From Streptomyces antnestii (GTDB lineage: Bacteria > Actinomycetota > Actinomycetes > Streptomycetales > Streptomycetaceae): 64,000 bases of DNA. Shown one piece after another: positions 17,605 to 25,227 of this stretch. The first letter of the stretch is position 1, and the number at the start of each line of letters is the position of its first letter. The stretch covers positions 1 through 64,000 of the forward strand of contig NZ_RZYA01000002.1 in assembly GCF_004005495.1 (NCBI RefSeq). Reading direction: 5' to 3'. The position numbers and the translations under genes are program-made. The notes below the pieces were generated by a model. It was not told where the DNA came from. It searched no databases and saw only the letters and a list, made by a program, of their open reading frames with translations.

Positions 17605-18222
17605 GTGCCGGAGCTCTCCGCACTCACCGCACTCGCCTCCGACCGGGTGCGACAGGAGATGCGCACCCTCGACGCACGCCACGATGTGGTCCTGGACCCG
17701 CAAGACCAGGACCAGGACCAGGACCAGATCGGAATGGCCCACCCCTTCGCCTCTGTACCGCTCGGCTTCTCCGTCATGGGGACGCGCACCCTGTAGTGGG
17801 GCGGCGGCGCCTGGGACTCGTTCGCCCTGCCTCACCTGCTCAAGGACGAGCCTGACGTCCTGGTCGCCACCCGCTGCATGGCCTGTGGCACCCCGCACGC
17901 CTGGGTGGTCGGCCGGGAGGCGCCCCCGAAGGGTGACCAGGTGGCCCACTTCCTCACCCCCATGAGCCGGGCCTGGGACGACGTCGTGCACACCTGCGGA
18001 AACCAGCGCCTGTTCTGCTCCACCGACTGCGTCGACACCTGGCTGCACAAGACGAGCCACGAGCGCGGCTACGTCATGGATCTGCCCACGCTGTGGCGCT
18101 TCCCCGGCGACTGGTACACCGGACGCCTGGACGCGGGCTATGTCCGCCGTGACCCCGCCGCCGCAGCCTCCTACTTCGCCGAAGTCGGCCTGCACGGTTC
18201 GTTCTGGGGCCTGCCCGACTGA
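17605..18222 (+). pseudogene. merB: Organomercurial lyase MerB-like pseudogene
   Basis: The frame encodes a MerB-like protein: ..MAHPFASVPLGFSVMGTRTL, an in-frame TAG at 17794-17796, then WGGGAWDSFALPHLL, GDQVAHFLTPMSRAWDDVVHTCGNQ, RLFCSTDC and DLPTLWRFPGDWYTGRL. In active homologues the broken region reads L-W-W-G-G-C-A-W-D. Here TGG has become TAG and the catalytic Cys codon is replaced by GGC (Gly), so the gene carries two independent disabling changes. A GACCAG hexamer repeated four times (QDQDQDQ) has expanded just before the catalytic part. No merA or merR lies nearby. Confidence 0.75.
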
Positions 18223-18329
18223 GATCCGTACGCCGCTCGGCGCGGAGCCAAGCCGGCCCTCCACCGCGACCAGGTCGCGCTGCGCATCCACGACGGCGCG
18301 TTCTCCGCGACGGACCTCACCGCCCGCCA

Positions 18330-18560
18330 CCCACCCACGCATCGGCGAGCTGCTGTCCACCGTGAAGTTGAAGTTCATGGTGCAGACCCTCGCCGCCGGC
18401 GAACTCCAATGAGACCTCCAGCGCGAGCTGACCTACGACGGACTGCGCGCCGCCGAAGCCAAGGGCAACAAGGGGTGGACGCCGCCCGGCCGTCACGGCC
18501 GAGGACGGCGGCCAAGGTATCCCCGCAGTCCTGGCCCAGCGCAAGCCCGCCGCGAGTACG
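18330..18560 (+). pseudogene. Serine resolvase/invertase fragment
   Basis: Translated fragments GELLSTVKLKFMVQTLAA, then LQRELTYDGLRAAEAKGNKG and, after a shift, GRRPAV resemble the region around and after the catalytic domain of resolvases (usual AEFERELIRERTxxGLxAAxARGRxGGRP). A TGA and at least one frameshift break it. It may belong to the same lost Tn3 element as the fragment at 14866. No N-terminal catalytic part is left. Confidence 0.5.
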
Positions 18561-18648
18561 AGAACCGACCGAGTCGGCACCCTTACGCCCTGACCCTGAT
18601 CGCTCTCAGCGCCAACGGCTGCGGAGCACGTGGTCTGCCGGGGAATGC

Positions 18649-18685
18649 GTGGGGCCCGTCCGCGCAGTGCGTGGACGGGCCCCAC
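18649..18685 (-). terminator. Perfect 13-bp hairpin just downstream of the tRNA-like gene
   Basis: GTGGGGCCCGTCC (18649-18661) pairs exactly with GGACGGGCCCCAC (18673-18685) around an 11-base loop. It begins eight bases after the 3' end of the minus-strand tRNA-like gene, the usual place for a Streptomyces tRNA terminator. No U-tract follows. Confidence 0.65.
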
Positions 18686-18692
18686 ATGATCG

Positions 18693-18762
18693 AGCGCCGG
18701 GCAGGCCTTGCACCTGCATTTCCCCGCAGGAAGCGGGACGTCCTTCCTTGGACCACCAACGC
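18693..18762 (-). tRNA. tRNA-like gene, predicted anticodon UCC (Gly), atypical
   Basis: Read on the minus strand the 70 bases fold as a complete cloverleaf. Acceptor GCGTTGG pairs with CCGGCGC (two G-U pairs). The linker is TG. The D-arm is GTCC-AAGGAA-GGAC. The anticodon stem TCCCG/CGGGG carries loop CTTCCTG, giving anticodon UCC. The variable region is AAAT and the T-arm is GCAGG-TGCAAGG-CCTGC. A strong terminator-like hairpin follows. Oddities: a six-base D-loop, U at 37, G instead of U at 55, G at 9, and no encoded CCA. It is therefore either a divergent accessory tRNA or a decaying one; the stems are intact, which favours function or recent origin. Confidence 0.55.
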
Positions 18763-19027
18763 AACACCAGCCGACCGGAGTTGCGGCGACCAGCTCAAGA
18801 TCAAGTGTAGCGGATACGGTTCAGTGCGCCGTCGCACTACAGCGTGCTGTTCGCGATGCTCCGCGACGGCACGTTCTCCGAACCCCGATCCCCACGCCTC
18901 GCCTCGCCTCGTCTGACGAAACTGTGAGTCTTTACCTGGCTGGTCCGGGACCGGCTGGCAAGGTTGACGTCGGTCGCCCCGTCGCTGTCGTGACTCGTGA
19001 CGAAAGTGGCCCCAAAGGGTGCCCTGC

Positions 19028-19216
19028 CTATGAACTGTCCGACTGCGGCGGGCGGCCGGCGTCGACCCGGCCCACCTCGGTGGCCTGATAAGAAGCCTGC
19101 CCGACCCTGAAGGGGCCGTGGCCCATCACAGTTCTGCCTCGAAGTGACCTCTCCCGGGCACGGCGCCGGTCCGCAGCGACCGCGATTACCGTCTCACGGA
19201 GAGGAATTCCGATCGC
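19028..19216 (+). ncRNA. Candidate IS110 bridge RNA region
   Basis: IS110-group elements encode a structured bridge RNA in the non-coding end upstream of the transposase. The 190 bases before this transposase contain no gene, an outer 7-bp inverted repeat GAACTGT (19032-19038) with ACAGTTC (19128-19134), and an inner near-palindrome GGCCCACCTCGGTGGCC. This is an inference from element type and position; I did not derive target- or donor-binding loops or the element ends. Confidence 0.25.
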
Positions 19217-20293
19217 GTGAACACCATTGTCGCCCACACACGTTCGTTCGTCATCGGCGTCGATACCCACGCCAGGACCCACACCTACGCTGTCCTCGCC
19301 GCGAACGGCGAGCACCTGGACACGGAGACATTCCCCAACACCCACGCCGGCAGGGCTCGCGCGATCAACTGGGTCGGACGCCGCACCGGCGGGGACCTTG
19401 GCGCCCTGTGGGTTATCGAAGGCATCGGCAGCTACGGGGCCCAGATTGCCCGCCAGAGCGCCCTTGCCGGCTACCGGGTGGCCGAGGCCGCCCGCATGGG
19501 CCGCGGCGGGCGCCGCGGAATCGGCAAGTCCGACCCAATCGATGCCCGGCGCATAGCGGCAGCCGTGCTTCCGCTCCCCGAAGAACAGCTGCGAAACCCG
19601 CGGATGGACGAAGGGATCCGCGCGGCAGCCCAGATCCTCCTCACCGCGCGGGACGAACTCACCAGCGAGCGAACCAGGGCTGTGAACGCCCTGACCGCCC
19701 TGGTGCGCACCGCTGACCTCGGCATCGATGCCCGGCGTTCCCTCGGTGCCAAGAAGGTTGGCGAGATGGCTCGTTGGCGTCCCCGCGAGGAAGACCTCGC
19801 CACCGCGACGGCCCGCACCGAGGCAGTCCGTCTCGCCAAGAGGATCCTCGTCCTCGATGCAGAGATCACGGACAACACGAACCGGATAGGCGAGTTGGTC
19901 GACGCCAGCCCTGCCGCCGAGCTGGTTGAGGAAACCGGAATCGGTCCCGTCACCGCCGCCACCGTCCTGGTCGCTTGGTCTCATCCAGGTCGGATCCGCA
20001 ACGAGGCCGCGTTCGCCGCCCTCGCCGGAGTGAGCCCGATTCCCGCCTCCTCGGGCAACACCACCCGCCACCGGTTCAACCGCGGTGGCGACAGGCGTCT
20101 CAACCGCGCCCTGAACGTCATCGCCATGGTCCGCATGGTGCATCACCCCCAAACCCGCGCCTACGCCGACCGACGGCGCACCGAGGGCAAGACAGACCGC
20201 GAGATCCGCCGCTGCCTCAAGCGATACCTCGCCCGACGCCTCTATCGCCACCTCAACAACGCCGCTGCGCCGATTGGGGTTGACGGGATATAG
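19217..20293 (+). CDS. IS110-family transposase (DEDD recombinase)
   Basis: 358 residues, full length for the family. N-terminal RuvC-like DEDD domain: VIGVDTHARTHTYAVL (first Asp), LWVIEGIGSYG (Glu), KSDPIDARRIA (Asp pair). A coiled middle follows, then the C-terminal Transposase_20 domain: EETGIGPVTAATVLVAW, FAALAGVSPIPASSGNTTRHRFNRGGDRRLNRAL (contains the catalytic Ser region) and ending KRYLARRLYRHL. No frameshift, so probably active. GTG start with GAGAGGA upstream. These enzymes act with a bridge RNA and leave no classical inverted repeats. It sits directly before the murG paralogue. Confidence 0.9.
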   Translation: MNTIVAHTRSFVIGVDTHARTHTYAVLAANGEHLDTETFPNTHAGRARAINWVGRRTGGDLGALWVIEGIGSYGAQIARQSALAGYRVAEAARMGRGGRRGIGKSDPIDARRIAAAVLPLPEEQLRNPRMDEGIRAAAQILLTARDELTSERTRAVNALTALVRTADLGIDARRSLGAKKVGEMARWRPREEDLATATARTEAVRLAKRILVLDAEITDNTNRIGELVDASPAAELVEETGIGPVTAATVLVAWSHPGRIRNEAAFAALAGVSPIPASSGNTTRHRFNRGGDRRLNRALNVIAMVRMVHHPQTRAYADRRRTEGKTDREIRRCLKRYLARRLYRHLNNAAAPIGVDGI

Positions 20294-20410
20294 AAGCTTC
20301 ACAGGGGAGTGGGCGGATGTGGAAGGCTTGCGCCTCGCCACCCGTCCTCTCCCGGTCGGACGTCGAGTACGACGGGCATTGCCCTTCGCAGCCAGATTGG
20401 ATGTTGTCTC

Positions 20411-21586
20411 GTGACCAGCAGCGCCACGCCTCCGCCGTTCCGTCTCGTCGTGACGGGCGGTGGAACCGGCGGTCACACCTACCCGGCACTCACCGCCGTG
20501 CGTGCCCTGCGGAACCGGCTCGCCGGTGAGGGGCGTGGCCTGGAAGTCCTGTGGATCGGTACGGCCGAGGGCCTGGAGGCGCGCGTCGCGCCCGCCGAGG
20601 GCATCCCGTTCACCACGGTCGCCACAGGCAAGATCCGCCGCTCGTCGAACCCGCTGAAGATGCTGGGCCCGGCGAACGTGAAGGACATGGCGCGCGTACC
20701 GCTCGGCGTCGCGCAGGCCCGGTCGCGGATCTCCGACTTCGCCCCGGACGTCGTCCTCGCCACGGGCGGATACGTCGCCGTCCCCGCCGGCCTCGCCGCC
20801 CGCCTGTGCAGGCGCCCCCTCGTCCTGCACGAACAGACCGTGCGCCTGGGGTTGGCCAACCGGAAGCTTGCCGGATCCGCCACCCGCATCGCGGTGTCTT
20901 CGGAGTCCTCCCTCCCCTTGCTGCCGCAGGACGTGCGCGCGGCCGCCGTCGTCACGGGCAACCCCATCCGGCCGGAGGTGCTCACCGGCAACGCCGACAG
21001 GGCCGTTACCGCACTGGAGTTGACCGGATTCGACCGGCGCCTGCCCACCCTCTATGTGACGGGCGGCGCGCAGGGCGCGCAGCAGATCAACCAGGTGATC
21101 GCCCAGTCGCTGCCGTGGCTGCTGGAGCGCGCGAACGTGGTCCACCAGTGCGGTCCGGCGAACGTCGACGAACTGCTCACCGTTGCGGCGTCCCTGCCCG
21201 CAGCGCTGTCGGGGCGCTATCACCTGACGGGCTTCGTCGGACCGGAGCTGCCGGACGTACTCGCTCTGGCCGACGTCGTTGTGTCCCGCAGCGGCGCGGG
21301 CACCCTCGCGGAGCTCACGGCGCTCGGCAAGCCTGCCGTGTTCATTCCGCTCGCCTCCTCGGCGGGCAACGAGCAGGCGCACAACGCACGCCACCTACAG
21401 GAAGCCGGTGCCGCCGTCGCTCTGGAGGGAGAGACGAGCCCGGAGCGTCTGCAGGCGGCGCTCGGACCGCTCCTGACCGACCCGGCCCGGCGTGCGGGCA
21501 TGGCTCGGGCCGCCCGCGAACACGGGCGGCCCGACGCGGCGGAGCGGCTCGTCGACGTGCTCCTCGAGGCCGCCCGCGTCGCGTAA
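20411..21586 (+). CDS. murG: MurG-type UDP-GlcNAc transferase paralogue
   Basis: 391 residues, a GT-B fold glycosyltransferase. N-terminal lipid-binding loop LVVTGGGTGGHTYPALT, then ATGGYVAVPAGLAARL and LHEQTVRLGLANRKLA. C-terminal nucleotide-sugar part: VTGGAQGAQQIN, GFVGPELPDVLALADVVVSRSGAGTLAELTALGKPAVFIPL, and NEQAHNARHL. All MurG signatures are kept, so it should transfer GlcNAc to lipid I on the cytoplasmic membrane face. It lacks the division/cell-wall cluster context, so it is a second copy, perhaps for resistance, sporulation or specialised glycosylation. GTG start. The IS110 copy ends about 110 bases upstream and may have displaced its promoter. Confidence 0.9.
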   Translation: MTSSATPPPFRLVVTGGGTGGHTYPALTAVRALRNRLAGEGRGLEVLWIGTAEGLEARVAPAEGIPFTTVATGKIRRSSNPLKMLGPANVKDMARVPLGVAQARSRISDFAPDVVLATGGYVAVPAGLAARLCRRPLVLHEQTVRLGLANRKLAGSATRIAVSSESSLPLLPQDVRAAAVVTGNPIRPEVLTGNADRAVTALELTGFDRRLPTLYVTGGAQGAQQINQVIAQSLPWLLERANVVHQCGPANVDELLTVAASLPAALSGRYHLTGFVGPELPDVLALADVVVSRSGAGTLAELTALGKPAVFIPLASSAGNEQAHNARHLQEAGAAVALEGETSPERLQAALGPLLTDPARRAGMARAAREHGRPDAAERLVDVLLEAARVA

Positions 21587-21877
21587 CAGCGCCAGCTTGA
21601 CCGGTCGGGCCCGCGGTACTGCGGCAGCCTCGCGGGATGGCAGTTGACCATCATGGTGGCGGCATCGATAGGGGACCAGATCATGCCGAGCAGTCGCATT
21701 CCGCGCGCCCGCCCGGGGTCCTCCTCGGTGCGCGGCACGATCGCTCCGCTCTGCCCGCAGGTGAGTGTCTAGGGCGTGTTGCGAAAGTGCTGACCGTGCC
21801 GCACAACGTTGTCTGATTTCCGCGAGCAAGACGCGTCGTTGCTGATCATGCTGGCGGCATGACGATGTCATCCAATG

Positions 21878-22057
21878 TGGCGCTTGAGACGGTTGATTTC
21901 GCACTCCACGGCATGCCGCTCGCGGTAGTCGGTCTTGTCGAACTTCGGTGGCCGACCGCCCCGGGAGCCGAGCCTCTGGCGGTTGCGGACCCAATCCGAG
22001 GGCACTGGGATCGTCGCCTTGATCCCGCGTCTGCGCAGGTAGGCCCGGTTACTACGA
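21878..22057 (-). pseudogene. IS5-type transposase C-terminal fragment
   Basis: The minus strand encodes AYDSRSNRAYLRRRGIKATIPVPSDW, RGGRPPKFDKTDYRERHAVECEINRLKRH, the DDE-domain C-terminal part of IS5-group transposases. It is cut off after RLKRH. A GGCGTGTTGCGAAAGT sequence near 21774 resembles an IS end. The adjoining bases 21587-21877 hold no gene. Confidence 0.6.
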
Positions 22058-22357
22058 GAGTCGTACGCCTATTGGGCCTACAGCAACGGACCTCGCCGTG
22101 ACTACCTGCGCCGACGCGGCATCCGGCACACCATCCCGGAGAAGTCCGACCGCCAGGCCACCCGCCTGCGCAAAGGCTCACGCGGCGGGCGGCCACCCGG
22201 CTTCGACGAGGAGCGGTACAAGAAACGCAACACCGTCGAGCGAGCGATCAACAAGCTGAAGCAGTCCCGGGCTGTGTCCACCCGTTATGACAAGCGCGGC
22301 TACGTCTTCCTCGGCACTGCCACCGCGGCAGCCGTGGTCATCTGGCTCCGTACGTGA
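22056..22357 (+). pseudogene. IS5-type transposase C-terminal fragment, joined head to head to the previous one
   Basis: The plus strand encodes SYAYWAYSNGPRRDYLRRRG, IRHTIPEKSD, GSRGGRPPGFDEERYKKRNTVERAINKLKQSRAVSTRYDKRGYVFLG and an in-frame end at WLRT. It is the C-terminal half of an IS5-family DDE transposase without its start. Its first codons align with the homologous position of the neighbouring minus-strand fragment, so two different elements meet at the same residue. Confidence 0.65.
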
Positions 22358-22373
22358 TCGCTCGGACGGGTCC

Positions 22374-22766
22374 TTAATCGACCCGCACTTCGGTGTTCTG
22401 GCCGGCGTGCAGCAACCAGCTCCCGTCCTCCTGCTTGGTCATGACGTAAAGAGGGGCGCCCTCCGTGTCGCCGTCTGCGGAGTGGTAAACCTGCCGGACC
22501 TTGACGGCCACCACGTCGGGCCGCAGGAACTGCGTGTGCACTGCCTCGTAGGTGACCTTGCCGTCCCAGCTCGCATTGGGCAGGACGGCGCGGGTGAACT
22601 CGGTGATCGCGTCGAAGCCGATGAGGACCTTGCCATGGGCAGTCGTCCAGAGGGCGTCGGGATGGAAGAGCGCGAGGAACCCCTCGACGTCTTTGGCACG
22701 CTGAGTGCGCTCGACCGTAGCCACGACCTGTTCGATGGCCTTGATGTCTGCGGTTTCGGTGTTCAT
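22374..22766 (-). CDS. SgcJ/EcaC-family SnoaL-like protein
   Basis: A 130-residue alpha+beta barrel protein: AIEQVVATVERTQRAKDVEGFLALFHPDALWTTAHGKVLIGFDAITEFTR, then VRQVYHSADGDTEGAPLYVMTKQEDGSWLLHAGQNTEV. This is the SgcJ/EcaC pattern of the NTF2-like superfamily, often labelled oxidoreductase but without a proven reaction. The start is placed at MNTETADIK, with TCAGGGTGATC upstream; an ATG three codons earlier is possible. A perfect SoxR/MerR-type box lies 17 bases upstream, so induction by redox-active compounds is likely. Confidence 0.8.
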   Translation of the reverse strand: MNTETADIKAIEQVVATVERTQRAKDVEGFLALFHPDALWTTAHGKVLIGFDAITEFTRAVLPNASWDGKVTYEAVHTQFLRPDVVAVKVRQVYHSADGDTEGAPLYVMTKQEDGSWLLHAGQNTEVRVD

Positions 22767-22782
22767 GCAGATCACCCTGAGC

Positions 22783-22800
22783 CCTCAAGTCAGCTTGAGG
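22783..22800. promoter_or_regulatory. SoxR-type operator
   Basis: CCTCAAGTCAGCTTGAGG is a perfect palindrome of 7-base arms with a 4-base centre. It differs at two central bases from the known SoxR box CCTCAAGTTAACTTGAGG. On the minus strand a TTGACC overlaps its upstream edge and is followed after a 19-base spacer by TCAGGG, the long spacing typical of promoters activated by MerR-family proteins. The gene starts 17 bases downstream. Confidence 0.7.
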
Positions 22801-23219
22801 TCAAGGGCCGCAGCCGTCGAGATCGCCTGTACAAGTCCTGGTCAACCCGCCGCGGGACCGACCGAGTTCGTGGTCGGCCGGCTCGACGGGCATGCCGATC
22901 TTGATGCCCGAGCCGGGGACGGGGATTGAGGAACCTCCGTTGTGCACGGGTCGGGCACCCCTTGTCGTTCCGTCGGGGTGGCGGCTCACCGGAACCAGCA
23001 GGCGGCGAGGATGCCGAATCCTGTCGTGGCGAGCGCGAGCAGTCGGGCCGGCACGTACTCGCCCGTCAGCCGCCACCCGCCGGCGCGAAAGCCGAAGTAC
23101 GGGCGGTGGGACGGCTCGGGAGCGGACTCGGGTTCGGTCGGGACGGCGGCGCTCTCGCTGCCCAGCGAGGCGAAAGAAGCCCGCGGTCTGCTCAGATCTG
23201 TGTCTGTGAGCTTCTGGCG
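22801..23219. other. Region without a supported gene
   Basis: On the minus strand a frame reads RPYFGFRAGGWRLTGEYVPARLLALATTGFGILAACWF and stops; it could be the tail of a small membrane protein, but no start is visible and the frame is closed 60 codons upstream. Nothing else is convincing. Confidence 0.4.
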
Positions 23220-23600
23220 TTACGCGGTGCCTTGGTCCCTTCGCTGGTTGAGTGCTCGCCATGTCTCTGTGACCGACAGCGTGACAGCTCCGATCCAGCT
23301 CGGCTGCTCAGGGTCGTCCCACGTCGCCGGATCTCGGAGGACTTCTGGGATCTCCGCACGGTGGAGTGGCGCGCTGTACGTCGCCCCTCTCTGTCCATCC
23401 GGCGCGGTCCAAGGCTCCAAGCGGTGCACTTGTACCCAACCGCGGTCAACAAGACCGAGCACGACACACGGGAGATCGAAGGGTCGGCCGTCCTCGTCCG
23501 TGCCGTTCGTCGCGTAGGCGAGGATGCCCCACGCCTCAGTTGCACTGATCATCAGGTCATGCTCGACCCGGGTGAGTGCCGTCCACGGAGAATCGATCAC
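23220..23600 (-). CDS. Hypothetical cytoplasmic protein
   Basis: A 126-residue protein, not assigned to a named family. It begins MIDSPWTALTRVEHDLMISATEAWGILAYATNG, continues with a strand-rich PFDLPCVVLGLVDRGWVQVHRLEPWTAPDGQRGATYSAPLH, and closes with ATWDDPEQPSWIGAVTLSVTETWR. The tryptophan spacing and ordered hydrophobic pattern indicate a real folded protein. It is transcribed away from the DUF4240 gene. No signal peptide or membrane segment. Confidence 0.65.
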   Translation of the reverse strand: MIDSPWTALTRVEHDLMISATEAWGILAYATNGTDEDGRPFDLPCVVLGLVDRGWVQVHRLEPWTAPDGQRGATYSAPLHRAEIPEVLRDPATWDDPEQPSWIGAVTLSVTETWRALNQRRDQGTA

Positions 23601-23819
23601 GTGGGGAGGATGTCATGCTCACGGGAGAGGTCCAGTTGTGGCCTGCTGCGCATGCGTGCTCGGGAACACCGCTTGAGGAGTTCGATCAACTCCTGCCCCA
23701 GGCGCCGTCGTCGGCCGGTTCGGCCGTCTCCCATAGGCGCCGCCGCTGTGTGCCGCCGTCCGGCCTCGTTGATGTCAACTGTGGATGTCGGACGGCTCTG
23801 GCATCCTGCGCCAGTGAGA

Positions 23820-24281
23820 ATGACATGGGCCGCCTTCTGGGCGCTGATTGCCACCCTGAACGGCAAAGTCACGCAGGCGAGTTGCCAGCGTCTGGCCGAG
23901 GAGCTGAGCCGCCGTTCCGTCCCCGACATCATCGGCTTCGCGGAACGACATGCCGAGGCTCTCTATCGCCTGGACCAAGAGAAGTTCGGGACGCTTCCCG
24001 TTGCCGACATGACGGGCCGGAACGGCACCCCCTTCCCGCAGTGCGCCGACGGGTTCCTGTACGCCCGTTGCGCTGTAGTCGCCGCAGGACAAGCCGTATG
24101 GGAAGGGGTCTTCTTCGACGTCGACAAGTTCGCCCCGTACACCTCCACCGAGTGTGACGGGGAGTGGCTGCTGTATGTGCCGGATCAGGCATACGAACTC
24201 GCTACCGGGAAGGAGTGGGACCGCTCAACCCGGTACCGCTGCGAGAGCTACTCCAACAGGGACGGGTGGCCACACATGTAA
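23820..24281 (+). CDS. DUF4240 domain protein
   Basis: 153 residues. The DUF4240 pattern is clear: MTWAAFWALIATLNG at the N-terminus (W-x-x-FWxLI), then LSRRSVPDIIGFAERHAEALYRLDQ, CADGFLYARCAVVAAGQAVWEGVFFDVDKF, and WLLYVPDQAYELATGKEW. Function unknown; the domain is common in Streptomyces. ATG chosen, but a GTG two codons earlier is equally possible, and neither has a strong ribosome site. Upstream bases 23601-23819 show no gene. Confidence 0.75.
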   Translation: MTWAAFWALIATLNGKVTQASCQRLAEELSRRSVPDIIGFAERHAEALYRLDQEKFGTLPVADMTGRNGTPFPQCADGFLYARCAVVAAGQAVWEGVFFDVDKFAPYTSTECDGEWLLYVPDQAYELATGKEWDRSTRYRCESYSNRDGWPHM

Positions 24282-24546
24282 TGGTTTGCTGCGTTGTCCG
24301 GCGATCTGAAGACTTCCGCCGCCTGCACTCCGGAGCGCCATAGGGACGACCAAGGTAGCAGCGGAGTTGATCTCGAGAAGGAGCCTCAACACCCGTGCGA
24401 TTGCGCTGTGCTGAGGGAGAATCACCCCACATTGATCTCCCGGGTGACGGGCAGCTTCCCGGGGAATCCGGGGCACACCCGGTAGGCGGCGTGCTCGGCG
24501 CCGGAGGCACCCTCGGCTCGTGAATCAGCCAAGTACCCTCGGCTCC

Positions 24547-24948
24547 GTGCCCCGCCATCCGAAGAAGCCCCGTCGACTGATTGCCGACGGGCGAACGTAT
24601 CTGTGGACGCTCCGTCACAGCCACAGCGTGGCCGACAGCGGCCGGTCATGCTGCGAGACCCTCACGCTGCATACGCAGCCGGCCGGCACGGGCGGCTCAC
24701 TGCGCATTGTCTTCACCCAGGGTCCGGGCCGGTACGTCCCGGGCGGGGCTCCCCTGGGCTCTGGGGACGTGGGGTACACCCGGGGCGCCTCCTTGAACCT
24801 GCACGAACCCGGCGCCGTCCGAGCCCTGCTCGACACGGCGTTGACCCGCGGGTGGCAGCCGGAGGGGCGGCGGGTGAGGGAGATCGACGGCTGGTCCCTG
24901 CTCGAGGCGGCAGCCTCCGCGCAGGCTGAGGCCTCAGATGGTCGATGA
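24547..24948 (+). CDS. Hypothetical protein, PRRL-ADGRTYLW type
   Basis: A 133-residue soluble protein seen often in Streptomyces without a function. It begins VPRHPKKPRRLIADGRTYLWTLRHSH, has a CCETLTLHTQPAGTGGSLRIVFTQGPGRYVPGG core and a helical LHEPGAVRALLDTALTRGWQPEG end. GTG 24547 is chosen because the recognisable part begins there; an in-frame ATG at 24520 would add nine codons. It has no clear operon partner. Confidence 0.6.
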   Translation: MPRHPKKPRRLIADGRTYLWTLRHSHSVADSGRSCCETLTLHTQPAGTGGSLRIVFTQGPGRYVPGGAPLGSGDVGYTRGASLNLHEPGAVRALLDTALTRGWQPEGRRVREIDGWSLLEAAASAQAEASDGR

Positions 24949-25227
24949 TGCGGTCCGGTCCGCCGCCGACTTGGACACCGCGAACAGTGAAGTGAGCTGG
25001 CACATCGTCAAGTCCGTTCGCCGACACGCCGACACGCCGATACGCTGATACGCCGACACGCAGGCACGTCGACGTCGTCGATCAGCTGTCGGTCGACCAG
25101 CAGAGTGTCAGCGGTCGGCAACACGAGGTTTGTCGGTGGTGGCGGCGGCTTCGTCGTGCGCGGCCGGCGTCCGGTGGAGGGCGGAGCGGCCGACGCCGAG
25201 GTGCCGGGCGATCGCCTCATCCGTCGG
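24949..25227. other. Non-coding stretch with short tandem repeats and a possible recombinase remnant
   Basis: Around 25018-25065 the unit CGCCGACACG recurs four to five times with variants. On the minus strand (about 25105-25225) the peptide TDEAIARHLGVGRSALHRT resembles the HTH tail of serine recombinases. It has no start and is too short to assign firmly. Confidence 0.35.

Noticed and set aside
19028..21394. 788-codon minus-strand frame across the IS110 and murG region
   Set aside because: It is antisense to two well-recognised genes and has no domains; GC-rich DNA keeps it open by chance.
25018..25065. Possible CRISPR or iteron array
   Set aside because: Units are only about 10 bases, imperfect and without spacers; no cas or rep genes nearby.
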